Notes under the pieces: generated by a model
Seen by the model: only the letters and a program-made list of their open reading frames with translations
Told to the model about the DNA's origin: nothing
Database searches by the model: none
Translations under genes and position numbers: made by a program
Source of the DNA: Halicephalobus mephisto
Lineage: Eukaryota > Nematoda > Chromadorea > Rhabditida > Panagrolaimidae
Length of the DNA: 64,000 bases
Direction of reading: 5' to 3'
NCBI GenBank assembly: GCA_009193035.1
Contig: SWDT01000204.1
Coordinates: forward strand, 62,001 to 126,000
Shown here: positions 57,551-64,000 of the stretch, in pieces
Layout: each line of letters starts with the position of its first letter
How positions within the stretch are numbered: position 1 is the first letter of the stretch

Positions 57551-60500
57551 TTAATTTAGAGTAGCGTATATGTGCTCTTGATCCGCCAGAGCACAGTGCA
57601 CAATCTGTTGGAGCCGCTCAGCCAGACGATGATGGACAGCCACTTGGTCACGTGCCAGCATATCGACTAATCTCAACCCGTTTGCTTTCACCCAATGCAG
57701 AAGCTCGTTGACCGCAAAGCTTCCTCCGAATCCTTCAGTATGAGTCTGGAAGTCATGACTAGGTGTATTTGCACTTTATGGAAACCACTTACCTTTGAAA
57801 TGACATTGATATGTTCGTAAAAGAGTTTGTTATCCACCGGTGGTTGCTGTTTCATCTTCTGGAACATGTTTGCAGCCAAAGGACGATATCGAGCAATGTC
57901 CTTAGCGAAGAGCAGTTTGCTGGAAGGACTTTCTTTTCCTAGAGGGTATTCTGATTGGCTGAAGGAGTCCATTAATGTCTGTCCAATCACGATCAGAGAG
58001 GCATCCAGACAAGATTGTCTTTGGATGTCGAAGAGACAGTCGGGATTGTGGATTAATTGCATCCAGAACCTGAGTACAATCGCGTTTGTCTTCCAAGCGT
58101 GAATGACTTCTGGATTCGTGACTCCATTTCTTTCCGCCTCTCGGTCGAGGAAATCAAGGACATATTTTAAAATAACTGGAATCGGATCGTACGGATGGAC
58201 AAACATGACGGAATCAAAGAAATCAGCTACAAACTTTTGAATCGTCCCTTTGCTGGAATGAAGTAAAGTTAATAAAGACTTTAATCATTTCAAAACCTAC
58301 CAAGTAAGTAACCTTGTGAGATACACTTCTGGGATATTCCTTGTCATTGTAACCGATTGTCCTTTGCTTATCTTTTTTCTCTTATCCAAGGACATTGAGT
58401 AGTATGGCCTTCCAAGGCTACTATAAGCAGACGAAGGTGGTGAGAGGTGGTAATACTGAACATCTCCATTTGAGGTCGGTGAAGCTGAAGAATCTATCAA
58501 GTGTTGCGAGCTCCATGCTGAGCAAGTCGTATCGCTAGATCCGCTCCTGAAGGTGAACGAATGTTGATTCCTCGGTTGCATTGCCAAAAGGGCATTGTTG
58601 GGAATGTTGTAGTGTCCCACGGTATTCAGTCGTTTGATCCCCTTCATATGCGGTTTGTCATCATCCAGAAGGAGGACCGACCCTTTCTTCGGGCATCTCC
58701 ATTCCAAATCAAAGTTATCAACCGTCATCCTTTGAGAAAATGGGTGGTTTTTGTAGAGAAGATCCAAGAACTTGGCTTTCACTTGAGAGATGGTGTCACA
58801 AAGGAGAACTCTGCAATGAATAGGGGCTTGGTCGAATCCGTCTACTGGAATAATCATCAGATTGATTGGATGAGCGTCGACAGATTCTCGAAGGAGTTTT
58901 TGTTCGCTTAGAGAATACCTGGCATGGCCTGTAGTTGCATCAACAGGTCCTTTTTCAGTCTGGCATTTCAAGGCCTTATAAAGCAGATAGAAGTTCCTCC
59001 CGGGTCCACAAGGATCGCAGAGATAAGGATAAAGACAGAGAGTCAACCAATGCTGGAATAACTTCTCGATCAAGCTATCAGACTGACGGAACAGCAGATG
59101 CATTGGAGCACTTTTCTTGCCTTGAGCCATTTGTTCAATGTGAAGAGATAAGAGACTCAAGACAATGTCGGTACAGTAATTCATGTTCCTACTCAAAGCT
59201 GACATTAGCAAAGAAGCCAGTATCGATCTTTCAGAAGCAGTCATTGCAAGATCTGTCTCAGCCATTTCAACAAAGATGAAAAGAAACTGTCGATTCCATA
59301 GCAGAGAATCAAATTGGCCCATAACGATTGGCATTTGGCTTGTATAGACCCCCATCTGACCAGGACTATTGTATCCACTCAGCATTGACATATCGGTAGA
59401 ATCTCGGAACAGTAGTCGTGAAATAAACTCAGCTCTGTCATTGAAAGGAATTCCTGCATCATCAATGGCCATAGTCAAGTCAGTCATATCCGTCTGCAGT
59501 TCAGCAAATGCTTGTTTGCATTCATTTCTGACACTAGTTTCCATTTGCTCCATCTGCATCTGAATCCTCTTGTAATCTCGTTCATGTTCACTCGATCTTC
59601 TTCTCCACAGAATCACGATAAGGACAGCAGCTGCGACAAAGATAAGGATACCGGATCCGACAATGAAGAAAAGTCGCTTTACATTCATCCTCAAGAGGGC
59701 AGAAGCATCGTCATATTCGATCAGCCCAAGTTCAACTCGAAGTTGCCCCACACGAACAACCACCATTGGCTGTCCTCCACTGAGTTCTAGCCCGGCATCG
59801 TCTGTAGCCGCTGGCATTGTTGATGGAACTCGACAAAGGAGCTGATGAGCTTCCAATACGAAAACTGGACACCGTTCGGTTCCTATGAATACAGTGTACT
59901 CATCGAGAGTGGCAGCTTGGGCGAGGAAGTCCCCTTGAATGATCAATGGTTGTTCCGAGGACTGAATCTTAATTCCACTGAAAGGTGTAAACTGTGGATC
60001 TGGAACAGTCGTCATCTGGACTCGATAGCCGAGGTTCCTGACTTCTTGAACGTCGTCCATGATGAAGCCAACAGGCCAACGGGCATACGAGGACAGATCA
60101 ATGTTTCTATGATTTGTTGGCAGGGTAACGGCTGGACTCGTGCAGACCATCTTTGTGGAGTTCAGAATTTGGCAGTCAGAGAGTTCAGAGACAATCTCAA
60201 TCGGCTGCTCCACTGATGAAAGTAAAAACATCTTGGCTGAGAGTACAGAATCAAAGTTTTGTCCATGGACAGTAATTTTTCTTCCTCCACTGACGAATGA
60301 AGCCGTCGGAGAGATGGATTCAACAGAAGGGTCTGGACGATAGGAGAATCTCGCGTCGAACACACGAACTGCATCGTCGATTTGAAATCTGACAGCGCTG
60401 ACATCATAAATCCGCTTGCTCCTCGAAGTGATACAAACAATCTCTCCGGAAACTCTTTGGTTTTCAACAACCTTACAAGGCAAATTATCGAGATGGACGC

Positions 60501-63500
60501 TGACATTCGAACCAATATCCAAGTTCATTCCGGAGATGGAAAGCTTAGTTCCACCGGAAATTGGTCCGAAAGATGGGTAAATCGATTTCGGCATCGGTTG
60601 TTTGAATAAGAAATTTTCCGACGATTCGACATAACGTTTCCCTGTTTTGCCGACCGTTATCCTAATAGGTCCCGATCCCGTTCCTTTCTCGACGATGCAA
60701 GTGATTTTAACGGAGACTTCATATCCGACGACTCGGCATTTGGAGCCAGCAACCATAACTCGATCGGCGACATCTTGGATTCTCGATCCCAAATCCCGAC
60801 CTTGGATTTCAATTTTTGTTCCGCCTTCAATTGGACCACCTTTCGGCGAGAACTGAAAAACAATCATTGTTAAATTCAGGAAAATAGTAAACCTACAGAT
60901 ACGATCACCGGCTCATTGCAGAGTGTATCAGCTTTCGCAGATTTTGACCTTGATGGTCCGCAAACATCTTCAAAATGACACCCAGATTTACACCATGTGC
61001 ATCTCCATTTGGGATCTAAAGATAGACATTGGGAACAGTCTGAAGCCATTTCCTCGCATTTATAGACAGAAACATGAGTCTGATCGATCAAGTGTTCGTT
61101 ACTAAGAAGCTCAAGAGAATAGTTCTTCAAGATCATGTTACTCCGATAAGTAAACCTCGCGGAGTCACAGATAACCTTGTCGTTCGTCATTTTTGCAGGA
61201 ACTTGAACACTTTCTTGTTCCTCATCAGAAACTCTGAAGCGACATGTTAAAGTTTCGCTCTCAGAACGATCCAAGTTGACGACAGGAAAAGATACAGAGA
61301 TGTTGGTGTTATCCGCAATCAAGACTTCAGTTTGCTTCTCTATATCAATTTTCGGACAGTTTGAAGTGGAGACTGGATTCTGACAGTTATCGTTGACAGA
61401 CAAGCATTTGGATTCACTACTAGGGCACCAGTGACACGACCATCGAGATTGTGAACAAGTTGAACAAGTTTTGAATAACCCACAGTCGTAAAAAGTAAAA
61501 TTGTGGTGAATAATGTTGTTCCTTGAGAAGGAATTTCTGATGGATAATTCTACTGTTACGTAATCTTCTGATGAAGGGATCGGTGGTTTATGTTCTGGCA
61601 ATGGACATCTGACTCCATCAGCCGACCATCGTCCAATGGATTTGAAAACTCCGAAATAGCACTCATACTGCTGAATTTGACTATTAGGAGCAGGTAAATA
61701 AGCAACTGGAACAAAAACCGATTTGTCTTCCTTACTATCTATGGAGTAATTCAAAGGGGTTGGGATTCCTCTTAAAAAGGGACATTTCTGATCCAAGAGA
61801 AGCCCACTTTGACAATCTGCTTGCGAAGTGCACTTTCCCTCTTTCATACACCATCCACAAAAAGGATCATGGGAGGTAACGCAAGAGTTACAACTCGTAT
61901 GTTGTTGGCAAATTGAGATTCGGAGACTCTGGAGCTGAAATTCAAACAATGATGAATCTTCTTTGGTTTTGCTGACGTTTTTTGAACAAAGAATTCGGCA
62001 GCTTCTTTTTGAATTGATTAAGGGCAATTTTTCAAATTTGTCTTTGTCGATTAAAAAATCCCATTGTGCCATGAAATCCTTGCTCGCAATCTAATCTCAA
62101 ACTTCATCAAATTTGGCACAAGATTTTTAATTGGAAAAAGCGTGCTTATTTTAAACTCCCGACAAAAAATAGTAAACAACTTTAGCCAGTTCATGAATGG
62201 GATCGAATGGTATTGCCGATAATTTATGGCCCATTTATCTCTGCCCGTACAGTGAAAAAGAGTCAAGAGTGCCTTTTCACCCAAATCTTGCGCCGAAAAG
62301 AGATCCCCAACTGATTCCCGAATGGTTCACCGTAAGTCCTTTAGGAGACAGTATCCTTGAACTAACCTCAGTTCCGACGACGGCGAGGAACTTGAAGTCA
62401 TTTTGGAAGATAATCTTTGAGACCCGGCCGGTTCCTACTACGAATTCTGCATATTTTTCAAGTTTGTGGTTGGACTGCCCTGTCATCGACATCTGAAATT
62501 TTAATTATCATAATTATTTCTTAAACAAAAGCGCCAAAATTGTCAGAGCAAGTTGATTGGCACAAATGTGTGAAAAGCTTTGTAGATCGTAAATCATTTT
62601 CATTCTGCCAATGGATTGTAAAACGGGGTAGCTGACGGGACAGCTGAGTTCATAAGTGAATAATGAGCCCTCGAGTCTTATTGACACATAACTGACCTGA
62701 ATGATCTCTCCGTTATCGGTTCCAGCAATAACAATCCTTTTGTGACTGATGACTCTGGCATCTACCGTAGTTAAAATGCGATTCGGGAAAACAATCGAAG
62801 CAAGTTGACTCGCTTCAATGGTTCCACCAACTCCAAGTAGACAAGTATCTTCAGCGAGTGGTAAATGTGATTTCTGAAATTTAGATAAATTGAACCTTGG
62901 AAAGCAGATGTTTTGACGATTTCTTGATTGATTTGACCGGATATCCTTTTAAAATCATTTTGCCATTTAGCGAGGGCCGTAAATCGGCGCCTTGATCAAA
63001 TATCGCGCCCTTTTTCAAAGGGGGAATCCAACCGAGGAATCCATAACCCTTTGGCCCGGATGAATCCACCCAGAACTATTCAAAACAAAAGAATCCAAAG
63101 TTTGTTTCCGATCAAGATTATGCAAATTTAGAGGTCAGGTGCTATATGTACTTACGTTGATGCACTTGGAGTCGCGACCAATGTGAGGAAGACCAATGGT
63201 GTCCGTCCCGCTTCGGCACCGGTCAATGTTCCACCAGAAAGTGAGTTGAATCTGTTCCAGAGAAAATATGCAAATTGCGGAATCCTTCTCTGTTTCGTCA
63301 TTAGTAAAGACTCCAATGAATTTATCATCAGCAACTGTCATTGACTTTAGCATATTGTAGTTGACATTGTCTTCAGTTCTACATTGAATTTCAATTTCAC
63401 TGTACGAAATGTATCTGAAATCATTTGCATTACTTTATTATGTTGAAGAGACAGTCCATTATTGGAGGGGAAGTAGTTAATCCGCCAATTGCGACAACAA

Positions 63501-64000
63501 AAATTTCGCACGGCCTCGTACAGGTAATCTGGCAGCGCCAACGGGCCTGATGACCGGAACGACTAATTACTTGTCTTTGATGTCTTATTCTGGGATAAGA
63601 AACCTAACACAATTGATTGGTATAGTCCATCTAACTAGCTAAGCGATAATTGGTGGTTAGGGGTCTCCGCTAATTTGGGGACCCCAGCTGAATTAAATCG
63701 AATGTTTTTCGCGCCAGCGCTTCCGAGGGTTACGCAAGCGAACTACCCTCGACATCAATCTCATGTTAGACAAACAAACCAGCAAACTTACTTGTCATCA
63801 TCTTGGCACACTCGGATCAGCTTAGTCACTTTCTTAGAGTAAGCATTAGGAACCACATATTTGTTTTGGACGGTAGCCCAGTAGATAAACTTGTTATGAC
63901 GAAAGGTGCCAATGTAATTCACGAGGAATCTAGCTCGGTACTCAGCTCTGATAGTAACTGCAGATTCACTTACAATCCCTCCAGCATTAATCGGTTGGAA
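57551..64000 (-). CDS. Plexin, semaphorin receptor (5' part runs off the window)
   Basis: Receptor for semaphorins in axon guidance; its cytoplasmic part is a Rap/Ras GTPase-activating domain. Eight exons read on the minus strand: beyond 64000 to 63792, 63414-63156, 62873-62697, 62492-62367, 61934-60897, 60852-58301, 58252-57793 and 57745-57551. The first four belong to the sema domain. PSI repeats follow (ISICQQHTSCNSC, DPFCGWCMKEGKC, CSQCLSLDPKWRCTWC), then IPT repeats (FSPKGGPIEGGTKIEIQGRD, PSFGPISGGTKLSISG). A membrane helix (LFFIVGSGILIFVAAAVLIV, near 59670) leads to the GAP domain: GIPFNDRAEFISRLLF, NRQFLFIFVEMAE, KGTIQKFVADFF, VLRFWMQLIHNPDCLFDI, DASLIVIGQTLMDSF, SPSSKLLFAKDIARY. The C-terminus NELLHWVKANG...DQEHIYATLN fits plexins. 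About 1,600 residues are in the window. I cannot decide between A and B type (C. elegans PLX-1 or PLX-2). Confidence 0.95.

Noticed and set aside
1..64000. tRNA, rRNA, spliced-leader RNA genes and CRISPR arrays
   Set aside because: No T-loop/acceptor pairs, rRNA-like blocks, known leader sequence or regularly spaced direct repeats were recognised by eye. A covariance-model scan could still find small RNAs.

Overview
The window is metazoan nuclear DNA with about 19 protein-coding genes. It most likely comes from a nematode. Genes are compact, and most introns are 42-60 nt with GT..TTTCAG borders. The APP-family protein has a cytoplasmic tail almost identical to that of C. elegans APL-1. One receptor ends in the nematode Str-superfamily pattern (PxxDxxxxxFxxxxYR). 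At least twelve genes have a TTTCAG/TTTAG-like acceptor within about 30 nt of the ATG, as expected for spliced-leader trans-splicing. I cannot name the genus.

Layout, left to right. 1-3.1 kb: 3' part of a GPI-anchored ephrin (+). 3.6-5.9 kb: high-affinity choline transporter (-). 8.2-11.6 kb: three genes in a row on the minus strand (ETF beta, TRAP beta/SSR2, phosphopantetheinyl transferase). 12-13.1 kb: VIP36-type lectin (+). 13.7-16.9 kb: APL-1-like protein (-). 20.9-29 kb: a 2,584-residue charged protein I do not recognise (+). 31.6-32.9 kb: Str-like chemoreceptor (+). 34.1-34.8 kb: ARL8 (+). 35-36.8 kb: S-adenosylmethionine synthetase (-). 39.4-41.3 kb: G6PD (+). 41.4-42.1 kb: PXMP4 (-). 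42.3-43.7 kb: NPY/NPF-like receptor (-). 47.6-49.1 kb: Wnt (+). 49.3-49.8 kb: BLOC1S2 (-). 50.2-54.2 kb: RRP8 and VPS11 in tandem (+). 55.9-57.1 kb: a Merlin-like DNA transposon with a LINE fragment inside it. 57.6-64 kb: 3' part of a plexin (-).

All gene models were assembled by hand, joining exons whose phases fit and whose joined protein matches a remembered family. Functional themes: membrane signalling and axon guidance (ephrin, plexin, Wnt, APL-1, neuropeptide receptor, choline uptake), lysosome and secretory traffic (ARL8, BLOC1S2, VPS11, VIP36, TRAP beta) and core metabolism (SAM synthetase, G6PD, ETF beta). RRP8-VPS11 (139 bp apart) is the best operon candidate.

The main unusual signals are: four GC-AG introns among about 68 deduced introns; six dispersed arrays of heat-shock-element-like TTCnnGAAnnTTC units, one inside intron 1 of the SAM synthetase gene; and the nested transposon. 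I found no tRNA, rRNA or CRISPR.
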